Origin: CAIVAT01 sp037131145
Lineage (GTDB): Bacteria > Bacteroidota > Bacteroidia > Bacteroidales > FEN-979
Direction of reading: 5' to 3'
DNA: 64,000 nt
NCBI GenBank assembly: GCA_037131145.1
Contig: JBAXRP010000001.1
Span: 1 to 64,000 of the forward strand
Shown: piece by piece, positions 42,425 through 50,237 of the stretch
How the letters are laid out: each line of letters begins with the position of its first letter
Position numbering within the stretch: the first letter of the stretch is position 1
The notes under the pieces: generated by a model
Databases searched by the model: none
The model's input: only the letters and a program-made list of their open reading frames with translations
What the model was told of the DNA's origin: nothing
Made by a program: the position numbers and the translations under genes

Positions 42425-42742
42425 TTATCCTTCGAATTTTTTGGCAATCAGGTGATAAATAACCAAGCCAATCCCTCCGAAAAGCAACACCATGGAGAAT
42501 ATTGCAAGCTCTTCATCGAGGTATGTGTTCATTGAAAGAATCTTACCTAAAAGAATCCCGATTCCGAGTCCTACCAGCACAAGCCCCAATTTTAATGAAG
42601 ATGGCTGTTTTGAGGAATCAAAGATTGTTGCATTGGCGCCTTTCTGAATCAGCGTAAGGCGTTCCTTTAATCGTACCAACAGATAAACGATGCCATAAAA
42701 CATGGCAAAGAACGCGATCAGGATCAAAATTTCAATTTTCAT
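42425..42742 (-). CDS. Small membrane protein, DUF6249-like
   Basis: 105 residues with three hydrophobic segments: an N-terminal one (ILILIAFFAMFYGIVYLLV), a central one (LKLGLVLVGLGIGILLG) and a C-terminal one (LAIFSMVLLFGGIGLVIYHLIA). Between the first two is a cytoplasmic loop (RLKERLTLIQKGANATIF) of the kind seen in DUF6249 proteins. Function unknown. The gene lies 83 bases downstream of the sialidase-fold T9SS gene on the same strand, so cotranscription is possible. Confidence 0.65.
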   Translation of the reverse strand: MKIEILILIAFFAMFYGIVYLLVRLKERLTLIQKGANATIFDSSKQPSSLKLGLVLVGLGIGILLGKILSMNTYLDEELAIFSMVLLFGGIGLVIYHLIAKKFEG

Positions 42743-42825
42743 TTCCGTTTATTATATATTGTTTCCGTTTCTGATCCTTTTGACGCTGATTCAAAGCATT
42801 GGTTACATTCTTTCATTAACGGCGT

Positions 42826-45813
42826 TTATTGAACAACAACCTTTTCGCTGTAAGACCGGTCGTTAGCAGATAACCGGATAAAATAAATACCTTTTGAGAA
42901 TCCCGACATATCAAGTTTCTTCCTGAATTCACTTCCGGAAACATTCAGTTTTTCTGATAAAAGAACTTTCCCGTTCAGGTCGGTAATAGTTAAATCGAGT
43001 GATTTTTCCTTACCGGCGATATTGATAGTCAGCTCTTCTTTTACCGGGTTAGGATAGATTTTTACAACCGATTCCAGATCTTTCTGTCCAATCCCTCCAC
43101 AGTTATGAACTGATAGCGCTTTGGCAGATTCTGTACCAGAGCCACAATCATTAGTTCCTTTTATAGCGATATTTCCTGATTGCGCAGTACCGCTTATTGA
43201 TAAGGTAACCACATTCGTTCCTTGTCCGGCAGTTATGGTAACACCCTGAGGAAGCGTCCATTCGTATCCGGTAGCGCCTGTAATGACTGGAATGCTGAAA
43301 ACATAGTTTCCTTCTCCCTGGCAAACAGTATCCTGACCCGCTATGACGCCAGCCGGTTCCGGGATTGTATTTACGGCAACCTGTTTTGAAACAGCCGGTC
43401 CGGTTCCGCAATCATTTGTAAGGAAAACTGCAACATCTCCAGCAATTATACCCCAGAGAACATTGATTGTTTCGGTTCCCTGACCACTTTGGATAGTAGC
43501 GTCGGCGGGAACCGACCAATTGAATGTAACGCTTCCACCAGTATAGGATGTTGAGTAAGTACCTTGTGTGTTTGTGCAAAGAATATCGGGACCACTTACC
43601 GCTGCCGGACTTACAGGAGGTATATTAACCAAAACCGGAAGAATGGAGGCGATTGGATTTGGGCCACAATCATTACTTACAGTAACCTGAAGATCGCCGG
43701 AGGCGTTTCCCCATTTAACTGTAATTGCCGGAGTATTCTGACCTTGCAGAATCGTAGCCTCGGCAGGAACAATCCATGAGTAACTGATTCCGCCAACCAC
43801 TTCAACGACAGAATACTCAGCGGTATCTCCATTGCAAACGCTCTGCAATCCGGCAATTGGACCTGGCGCTTCCGGGGCGTGGTTTACAGTTATCAGAACA
43901 CTATCTGTAGCGGTATTGGAAGCATTATCGGAAACTGTGATGTGGTACATTGTGGTTGCAGTAGGAGTTGCAAAGGTTGTTGCGTTGTTTGGGTTTACAA
44001 TGCCTGTAGTTGGCGTCCATGAAAATGTAAACGGAGGAGTTCCACCAAGAATGTTTACGCTTAATTCTGTCATCAAACCCTGACAGATGGTTGTGGGGTT
44101 TGCGCTTGCTGTTGCTACGAATACGTTTCCCTGAAGCACCTTGATGGTCGCTGTGCGTTTATGCGCAGGTGTGCCATTGGGGCCGGTTGCAAAAAATGTA
44201 GCCATATAAGTTCCTATTGGAACATCGCCACTGAGCGATAATTTTACCGGTAAGGAAGCTGGATAACTGGTTATTGTGGTTCCGGAAGGAAATTCAAATG
44301 TAATAGAACCAGCGGTAGGCACAGGAGAAATTGATCCGGATAAAATAACAGAATCGGTATATAGTTTTACGGCAGGAATAGATACCTGGAATGTTGTATT
44401 ATCAAATGGAGCATAAAGCGTATCCGATGCTTTATCAATAGCCATGGCATAGTCGGGAAAATATCCGGTCATACTCTGGAAGGTTCCTGCGCGAAAATCT
44501 GTCCAACCCAGCATGGAAACTTTTTTATTTGAAACCACCCCATTGTAGTCGCCTTCATAAGCCGGGGTTCCACCGCCGCCGCAGGTAGTACAGTTAATTT
44601 TCATCTTTTTATTGGAGATACGCTGATTTGCCACCCACGTCGCTCCACCGTCTGTTGAATAGGAAGCATAGATAAAAGCGCTGTCGTTTGTAGGCGTATC
44701 ACGGGTATCCATCCACATGGCATACAATTTTCCGGTCTCCTTATCACACCAGATAGCGGGATGCCATTGCTGAAAGTTCTGGGTATTTGGATCGTCGTTA
44801 ATGCGAACGGATGAGCTCCAGGTAGCGCCGCCGTCGGATGAACTGCGACACCAAACATCGGACTTGGCGTTGGCGCCTGGAGGATCGTTGGAGGCGTAAA
44901 CACAATAAAGTTTTCCGCGGTTGGCGCCATAACTGTTATCGGCGGCAATCATAGGATAAGGACGGGTACGCATGTTTGACACCGAATTTCTGCCACCCAC
45001 CTGCGATCCCACTGTATTTGACCATTGCTGAGAAGACTTTTGTACAAAAGTGGACCCGCCATTTGTTGAAAGATAAAATGTATAAACTGAACTGAATGAA
45101 CTGCCACTATTGGTTACCACATAAACAGAGCCTCCCTGAATATTACTTTGAGGACCAACGCACACCATCATACCGGGAAGCGACTGTGTAGTTGGCGCAA
45201 AAGTTGAAGTAAATGTTGCTCCGTTATCAATGCTTCTGGCAAAATTTCCAACGCCGTTGTTGGTCATTGTTGTATAAACATAATTGGCATAAGGACCTGA
45301 GGTTTGGTCGCAGGCAAGCCAGTTTTTATCATTTCCGGCAATTGCAGTAACCGACGTACCCCATGTTGCGCCGTTTGTAGTAGATTTTATTACTTTACAA
45401 CCGGATATGCTTCCATACATGTTTTCATAAAAAAGATTTCCTATACTATCATAACCTACAACCGGGTCTCCCGCCATTGTAGCTCCGAAATTCGGATTGT
45501 TCTTCGCCCAGTCAATGCCATTTTCGGTATGATGAGTTTCATTGGTGTTGTATGCGGTAAAAAACCATGTAGGATGATTGGGATCTGTTGCCATGTTGTT
45601 TTCTGCAAAATCAACCCCAAGACTGTAATTATCCCAGTTATCAATAGTAACCACAGCCGAATTTGCAGTTGTTCCATCGCTTGTTGCCGAGCCTCTCTCG
45701 CGAAGGTACTGAGGAATTTGATCAAGATTGGGATTATCCCGCTTGAACTGTGCAAAACTCTGGTTTGCAAACAATAGGACAAAGAGCAAACCCACCAAAG
45801 TAAAGATTTTCAT
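42826..45813 (-). CDS. T9SS-exported sialidase/BNR-fold protein with PKD-like domains
   Basis: 995 residues. A signal peptide (MKIFTLVGLLFVLLFANQSFAQ) precedes a ~450-residue propeller with BNR/Asp-box-like segments (STTNGATWGTSV, SIDNGATFTST, STNGGSTFVQK, SSDGGATWSSS, STDGGATWVAN). The fold is that of sialidases and related glycan-recognising proteins, but I see no complete sialidase Arg triad and do not claim activity. Residues ~560-910 contain four PKD/Ig-like domains (three near-identical in style: SVCNGDTAEYSV, LCTNTQGTYST, VCQGEGNYVFS). The last ~75 residues are a T9SS type A sorting domain (VVKIYPNPVKEELTIN ... KGIYFIRL). Divergent from the ECF sigma gene. Confidence 0.87.
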   Translation of the reverse strand: MKIFTLVGLLFVLLFANQSFAQFKRDNPNLDQIPQYLRERGSATSDGTTANSAVVTIDNWDNYSLGVDFAENNMATDPNHPTWFFTAYNTNETHHTENGIDWAKNNPNFGATMAGDPVVGYDSIGNLFYENMYGSISGCKVIKSTTNGATWGTSVTAIAGNDKNWLACDQTSGPYANYVYTTMTNNGVGNFARSIDNGATFTSTFAPTTQSLPGMMVCVGPQSNIQGGSVYVVTNSGSSFSSVYTFYLSTNGGSTFVQKSSQQWSNTVGSQVGGRNSVSNMRTRPYPMIAADNSYGANRGKLYCVYASNDPPGANAKSDVWCRSSSDGGATWSSSVRINDDPNTQNFQQWHPAIWCDKETGKLYAMWMDTRDTPTNDSAFIYASYSTDGGATWVANQRISNKKMKINCTTCGGGGTPAYEGDYNGVVSNKKVSMLGWTDFRAGTFQSMTGYFPDYAMAIDKASDTLYAPFDNTTFQVSIPAVKLYTDSVILSGSISPVPTAGSITFEFPSGTTITSYPASLPVKLSLSGDVPIGTYMATFFATGPNGTPAHKRTATIKVLQGNVFVATASANPTTICQGLMTELSVNILGGTPPFTFSWTPTTGIVNPNNATTFATPTATTMYHITVSDNASNTATDSVLITVNHAPEAPGPIAGLQSVCNGDTAEYSVVEVVGGISYSWIVPAEATILQGQNTPAITVKWGNASGDLQVTVSNDCGPNPIASILPVLVNIPPVSPAAVSGPDILCTNTQGTYSTSYTGGSVTFNWSVPADATIQSGQGTETINVLWGIIAGDVAVFLTNDCGTGPAVSKQVAVNTIPEPAGVIAGQDTVCQGEGNYVFSIPVITGATGYEWTLPQGVTITAGQGTNVVTLSISGTAQSGNIAIKGTNDCGSGTESAKALSVHNCGGIGQKDLESVVKIYPNPVKEELTINIAGKEKSLDLTITDLNGKVLLSEKLNVSGSEFRKKLDMSGFSKGIYFIRLSANDRSYSEKVVVQ

Positions 45814-45853
45814 AAAATTTTGATTTTTAGTTTATAGATAAATTTTCTACCTA

Positions 45854-45884
45854 CAAACTTACAAAAAACTTATTTATCAGCAAC
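45854..45884 (-). promoter_or_regulatory. Promoter of the sialidase-fold T9SS gene
   Basis: On the minus strand GTTG (45881-45884), a 19-base spacer and TAAGTTTG (45854-45861) fit the Bacteroidota promoter. The core TGTAAGTTTGT is identical to that before the T9SS gene at 3.2 kb. Confidence 0.5.
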
Positions 45885-45909
45885 TTAATAACAAATAAAT
45901 AAATGATGT

Positions 45910-45917
45910 TATCTTTG
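45910..45917 (+). promoter_or_regulatory. -7 element upstream of the ECF sigma factor gene
   Basis: TATCTTTG fits TAnnTTTG. The implied start (~45924) lies before the chosen ATG at 45966 and close to the TTG at 45936 that would give the longer protein. Confidence 0.4.
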
Positions 45918-45965
45918 TGCTTCACGGTGTAACCTTTGTGCAACCCTGCCGTCAAAAAGTTCCGG

Positions 45966-46532
45966 ATGAAATACCTCGACGACAACTATTACATTGATCG
46001 CGTACTCAGCGGCGATGTTAGCGCTTATGCACAACTGGTTGCCAAACACAAAAACCTGGTTTTTTCTATTGCTTTAAAAATACTGAATAATCGGGAGGAT
46101 GCCGAAGAGATTGCCCAGGATTGTTTTCTCAAAGTATTTCATTCGTTGAAAACATTTGAAAGAAAATCGAAATTTTCGACATGGTTATACAGGATAGTTT
46201 ACAACGCTGCAATTTCAAAAACCCGGAAAAAGAAACCCGATCTTGTTCCAATGGATGATTATGTAATCCATAACTATAGTGAAGAGAATGTTTCAGAAGG
46301 AATCTATGACATTGATCCCGATATTCAGAAAGCATTGATCGAAAAGGCAATGACGAAACTAAGCGATGACGAAAACCTCTTAATAACACTATTTTACCAC
46401 GGAGAAAACTCAATTGAAGATATCAGCGCTATCACAGGCCTTACCATGTCGAATGTGAAAGTGAGGCTACACAGAATACGAAAAAAACTGCATGACGACC
46501 TCTCTGTGACGATGAAACAGGCGTTGGCATGA
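45966..46532 (+). CDS. ECF-type RNA polymerase sigma factor
   Basis: 188 residues from the ATG at 45966 (a TTG ten codons upstream is possible but adds unlike residues). Region 2 is clear: AYAQLVAKHKNLVFSIALKIL, NREDAEEIAQDCFLKVFHSL and STWLYRIVYNAAISKTRKKK. Region 4 carries the helix-turn-helix (NSIEDISAITGLTMSNVKVRLHRIRKKL). No region 3, as expected of group 4 sigma factors. The next gene, 25 bases downstream, encodes a small membrane protein that is probably its anti-sigma partner. The divergent neighbour is a T9SS cargo gene, a possible target. Confidence 0.92.
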   Translation: MKYLDDNYYIDRVLSGDVSAYAQLVAKHKNLVFSIALKILNNREDAEEIAQDCFLKVFHSLKTFERKSKFSTWLYRIVYNAAISKTRKKKPDLVPMDDYVIHNYSEENVSEGIYDIDPDIQKALIEKAMTKLSDDENLLITLFYHGENSIEDISAITGLTMSNVKVRLHRIRKKLHDDLSVTMKQALA

Positions 46533-46557
46533 TTAAACTTTATAATATTGTACTACT

Positions 46558-46971
46558 ATGGAAAAAGAAGAAATAGAAAACGATGATTATTTAAGCAGGT
46601 TGATATGGCAAATTCCGCTTGAAAGTCCTTCCGATGATTTTGTGGATCATGTAATTGCGGCAATTCAGGCGGAATCTGTGGTTGTTACCGGGAAAAAATC
46701 CTTCTTTCCGGCTTTCAACTCAGTACTGCCCTACTTAGCGGTAATATTGTTTAGCATTTTGATTTTTGCTACTTCCGATCTGCCTTTCCTTAGCAGAATT
46801 CCTGCAAAAGGATACTTTATGAATGATATTCTTCCCTCCTTTGGCGCTCTTATCGCCGGTATGAAGGCTGCTTTTACTTCGAAATATGTTACCTGGGGGT
46901 TGCTTGTTGGTTTAGCCGGTGGATTGCTTTTTTTTGTTGACCGTTTTCTCAGCAGGCGCAGCGCCATTTAA
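46558..46971 (+). CDS. Probable membrane anti-sigma factor
   Basis: 137 residues. The N-terminal ~55 residues are acidic and helical (EIENDDYLSRLIWQIPLESPSDDFVDHVIAAI), suited to binding a sigma factor in the cytoplasm. Two hydrophobic segments follow (PYLAVILFSILIFATSDL near 58-75 and YVTWGLLVGLAGGLLFFVD near 109-127) and then a short basic tail. No zinc-binding HxxxCxxC motif is present, so it would belong to a different anti-sigma type. The call rests mainly on its position 25 bases behind the sigma factor gene; family membership is not recognised. Confidence 0.5.
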   Translation: MEKEEIENDDYLSRLIWQIPLESPSDDFVDHVIAAIQAESVVVTGKKSFFPAFNSVLPYLAVILFSILIFATSDLPFLSRIPAKGYFMNDILPSFGALIAGMKAAFTSKYVTWGLLVGLAGGLLFFVDRFLSRRSAI

Positions 46972-48344
46972 ATATGGGTTTCTTTCCACTGTTCCTTAAA
47001 ACTTTTTTGCGCTATTCTCGGTAAGGAACGACGATTTCCCCACATTTTTTTTCCAAACCTGCTAATCATTTTGTTTTTCAGACCCGACTTTGGTTTATCA
47101 ATCATCCATCGGTGAAGCATAACCGTTTTCCATCCGCTGACGATGACGCGCCAGGTAAACGAAACGTATTTCTTAACAACGGCTTCATGCCTGTTGTGAA
47201 GCAGCAACTCATGAAGCGGTATTTTTACAGGGCATACTTCAGTGCATTTTCCGCAAAGCGAGGAGGCAAAACTCAGGTGATTATACTCCTTCATTCCGAG
47301 GTAATGAGGCGATATAACGGAACCAATAGGACCGGAATATGTTGCATTATAGGTATATCCTCCAACGCTTTTATAAATAGGACAACCGTTCAAACAGGCC
47401 CCGCAACGTATGCAGGAAAGGGCTCGGCGCTGTTCCCTGAATTTCAGCAGCTCGGTGCGACGATTATCCAGCAGTATTACATACATCTCCTCCGGTCCAT
47501 CAGGTTCAAACTCAGTTCCTGGTCCAAATACAATATTATTATAAACCGTGATATGCTGACCGGTGCCATGCTGTGCAAGTAACGGAAGAAATAAATCGAG
47601 ATCTTCAAGCGAAGGTATCAGCTTTTCAATACCTACAATGACGATATGAATTTTTGGAAAAGCTATTGTGAGTAAACCATTTCCTTCATTCTCTGTTAGT
47701 GAAACAGCTCCAACATCGGCAATGAGAAAATTCCCGCCAGTAATTCCAACATCGGCTCTCAAAAACTCACCACGAAGTTTTTCACGTACAAATTGTGTGA
47801 TCTGTTCAGGTTTGCTATGAGGTGGCAGATTAAATTTTTCATGAAACAACTGCGCTACATCTTCTTTTGATTTATGCATTGCAGGCGTCAGAATGTGGTA
47901 TGGCTTTTCACCGGCAATCTGAACTATGTATTCTCCGAGGTCAGTTTCAAATACTTCCCGCTTATTTTTTTCCAGCGCTTCGTTCAACTCCAATTCCTCA
48001 GAAACCATGGTCTTTTGCTTTACGATTACCTGTGACCTTGACTTTTTTATAATATGGAGAATTTCACGTACCGCATCCTTCTCATTCGAAGCCCACAGTA
48101 CCTTACCACCTCTTTTACTGAAATTATTCTCAAATTCAACAAGATACTTATCGAGGTTGTTGCTTATTTTATGTTTGATATTGGCTGCGCGCCGTTTTGC
48201 CAGTTCCAGGTTTTTATATTGTCTTTCCCCCTTTTCAACCTGCTCATTGTACCTGCCAATATTATGATTAAGACGCTTACGATGCTCTTTATCGAATGAT
48301 TTGAGTTCTGCGTCTTCCAGAAATTTATGATATATATGACTCAT
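46968..48344 (-). CDS. lutB: LutB/LldF-type iron-sulfur protein (LUD domain)
   Basis: 458 residues from the ATG at 48344; the open frame extends 25 codons into rpiB, which is not plausible. An N-terminal LUD domain (~65-300) includes GGNFLIADVGAVSLTENEGNG and PKIHIVIVGIEKLIPSLEDL. Two ferredoxin-like clusters follow: CIRCGACLNGCPIY and CGKCTEVCPVKIP. The C-terminus is basic. LutB works with LutA and LutC in L-lactate oxidation to pyruvate; neither partner gene is adjacent here, so the physiological role in this organism is open. Separated from rpiB upstream by 10 bases, probably one transcript. Confidence 0.87.
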   Translation of the reverse strand: MSHIYHKFLEDAELKSFDKEHRKRLNHNIGRYNEQVEKGERQYKNLELAKRRAANIKHKISNNLDKYLVEFENNFSKRGGKVLWASNEKDAVREILHIIKKSRSQVIVKQKTMVSEELELNEALEKNKREVFETDLGEYIVQIAGEKPYHILTPAMHKSKEDVAQLFHEKFNLPPHSKPEQITQFVREKLRGEFLRADVGITGGNFLIADVGAVSLTENEGNGLLTIAFPKIHIVIVGIEKLIPSLEDLDLFLPLLAQHGTGQHITVYNNIVFGPGTEFEPDGPEEMYVILLDNRRTELLKFREQRRALSCIRCGACLNGCPIYKSVGGYTYNATYSGPIGSVISPHYLGMKEYNHLSFASSLCGKCTEVCPVKIPLHELLLHNRHEAVVKKYVSFTWRVIVSGWKTVMLHRWMIDKPKSGLKNKMISRFGKKMWGNRRSLPRIAQKSFKEQWKETHI

Positions 48345-48354
48345 TCTGTTTACA

Positions 48355-48792
48355 TTATAATATATTTGAAATTTTTTCAACTCGATTTTGATGCCTGCCA
48401 CCCTCAAAATTTGTATCAAGGAAGATCAATGAAAATTTTACCGCCTCATCAAGGCTTATGAATCGGGCAGGTAATGCAATGATATTGGCGTTATTGTGCT
48501 TTCTCGCCAAACTGGTTATTTCATCATTCCAGCATAAGGCAGCTCTAATTCCTTTATATTTGTTGGCAGTTATGGCTACACCGTTGCCACTGCCACAAAT
48601 CAGTATTCCAAACTTATAAATTCCTGATTGAACATCATTTGCCAGTGGATGAGCGGTATCGGGGTAATCCATTGATATTTCAGAATATGTTCCATAATCC
48701 TGAAAAACATAACCCTGAGCGCTCAGATTGCTTATTATATACTCTTTCATGGTAAAACCCGCATGATCACTTCCGATAGCAATTTTCATCAC
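48355..48792 (-). CDS. rpiB: Ribose-5-phosphate isomerase B
   Basis: 145 residues. It interconverts ribose-5-phosphate and ribulose-5-phosphate in the pentose phosphate pathway. The start KIAIGSDHAGFTMKE and the catalytic-Cys segment LICGSGNGVAITANKYKGIRAALCWN are clear. In most relatives the latter reads CGTGIG, so CGSGNG is a mild variation. ARKHNNANIIALPARF and a GGRHQNRVEKI C-terminus complete the family pattern. The gene ends 10 bases before lutB on the same strand. Upstream is the AT-rich gap leading to nadA. Confidence 0.95.
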   Translation of the reverse strand: MMKIAIGSDHAGFTMKEYIISNLSAQGYVFQDYGTYSEISMDYPDTAHPLANDVQSGIYKFGILICGSGNGVAITANKYKGIRAALCWNDEITSLARKHNNANIIALPARFISLDEAVKFSLIFLDTNFEGGRHQNRVEKISNIL

Positions 48793-49268
48793 AAAACCAA
48801 CCGTTGTTAATTAATTTTTTTACAAATGTACGCTAAACCCATCATTATGAATTAAAAAGAAATCTGCCTGTTTTATAGCATACTCAAAATCAAAATTTTA
48901 TTTTTTTAACAGGCAATTGTTAACAACTCATTACTTTTGTGATTAAATGTTAATAAAAAATGAAAAATGTTAATAACTAATGCTGCCTGAAAATGTTTTT
49001 AGAAATTAGCAATATTTTATCAATAGTTTTCAACACAATCTTACCTGGCTGCAAAGCTGAGGTTATTAACAAGCCATCTTATTAACAATTGTTAATACCA
49101 AATATAATTATTTATTATACAATAATTTAAAAAATATAACCTGTTAATAAAATGTTCATCAATTCATAAAATTTTAAAATCAAAGGTTTTTATTGAAAAT
49201 TAATTAACAATATTAACAGCTATTAATATAAATACATATAAATATATTCTTTTTATTATTAAAAAAAA
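48793..49268. other. AT-rich intergenic region with repeated TTATTAACA 9-mers
   Basis: 476 bases between the divergent rpiB and nadA genes with no coding capacity. The 9-mer TGTTAATAA or its complement TTATTAACA occurs exactly five times: 48948-48956, 48968-48976, 49063-49071, 49079-49087 and 49142-49150. Two pairs are spaced 20 and 16 bases. Palindromes TTGTTAACAA (~48918-48927) and TTAACAATTGTTAA (49083-49096) also occur. The 9-mer differs from the DnaA box TTATCCACA at two positions. The region could be a replication or regulator-binding site; this is not proven by the sequence. Confidence 0.5.
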
Positions 49269-50207
49269 ATGACTGAAAAAACAACCGCTAACCTGATTGA
49301 ACGTATTCAACGCCTGAAAATGGAAAAAAATGCTGTAATATTAGCACATTATTATCAGGTTTCTGAAATACAAGATGTTGCAGATTTTGTTGGCGATAGT
49401 CTCGGCTTATCTCAGAATGCTTTAAATACAAATGCTTCAATTATCGTTTTTGCCGGAGTTCATTTTATGGCTGAGACTGCAAAAATTCTAAACCCAAACA
49501 AAAAGGTTCTGATTCCAGATCTGATGGCAGGTTGTTCACTGGCTGATTCATGTCCTGCCGACAAATTTGCCAGCTTTAAGAAGATGAACCCGAATAACCT
49601 TGTAATATCTTACATCAATTGTTCTGCTGTGGTTAAAACCATGTCGGATGTGATTTGTACTTCAAGTAACGCAATAAAAATCGTTGAATCTTTTCCAAAA
49701 GAGCAAAAACTGATCTTTGCGCCTGATAAAAACCTTGGTGGATATATAAATGCAAAAACCGGAAGGAATATGCTACTTTGGGATGGTAGTTGCGAAGTGC
49801 ATGACATGATCAAGGTTGAAGCGGTTATTAAAATGAAGGCAGATAACCCGGATGCATTGTTAATAGCTCATCCCGAATGCAAGGCAATTATTCTTGAACT
49901 TGCCGATTATATTGGTTCCACAACCGGATTGCTTAATTTTACCGAAAAAAACAGCGCGACGAAATTCATTGTCGCAACGGAAACAGGTATTCTTCATCAG
50001 ATGAAAAAAGCGTCGCCCGATAAAGAATTTTTAATTGTTCCTTCCGATTCTACCTGCTCATGCAACGATTGTCCTTATATGAAAATGAATACACTTGAAA
50101 AACTTTACAACTGTCTGAAAACAGAAATACCAGAAATAACATTGCCGGAAGACGTTATTGAAAAGGCAAAAAAACCGATTTTGCGAATGTTGGAATTATC
50201 TGTTTAA
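49269..50207 (+). CDS. nadA: Quinolinate synthase A
   Basis: 312 residues. NadA condenses iminoaspartate with dihydroxyacetone phosphate to quinolinate, the second step of de novo NAD synthesis, using a [4Fe-4S] cluster held by three cysteines. These are found in LMAGCSLADSCP, SDVICTSSNA and TCSCNDCPYMKMNTL. ILAHYYQVSEIQDVADFVGDSLGLS and the FAPDKNLGGYI segment are family-typical. nadB and nadC are not in the window. It follows the AT-rich gap. Confidence 0.96.
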   Translation: MTEKTTANLIERIQRLKMEKNAVILAHYYQVSEIQDVADFVGDSLGLSQNALNTNASIIVFAGVHFMAETAKILNPNKKVLIPDLMAGCSLADSCPADKFASFKKMNPNNLVISYINCSAVVKTMSDVICTSSNAIKIVESFPKEQKLIFAPDKNLGGYINAKTGRNMLLWDGSCEVHDMIKVEAVIKMKADNPDALLIAHPECKAIILELADYIGSTTGLLNFTEKNSATKFIVATETGILHQMKKASPDKEFLIVPSDSTCSCNDCPYMKMNTLEKLYNCLKTEIPEITLPEDVIEKAKKPILRMLELSV

Positions 50208-50237
50208 TCTGCTTCCACAAACTCCACACGGTTTTAA

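Noticed and set aside
42826..45813. Active sialidase
   Set aside because: Asp-box-like repeats are present but I could not place a complete catalytic Arg triad, Tyr and Glu; only the fold is claimed.
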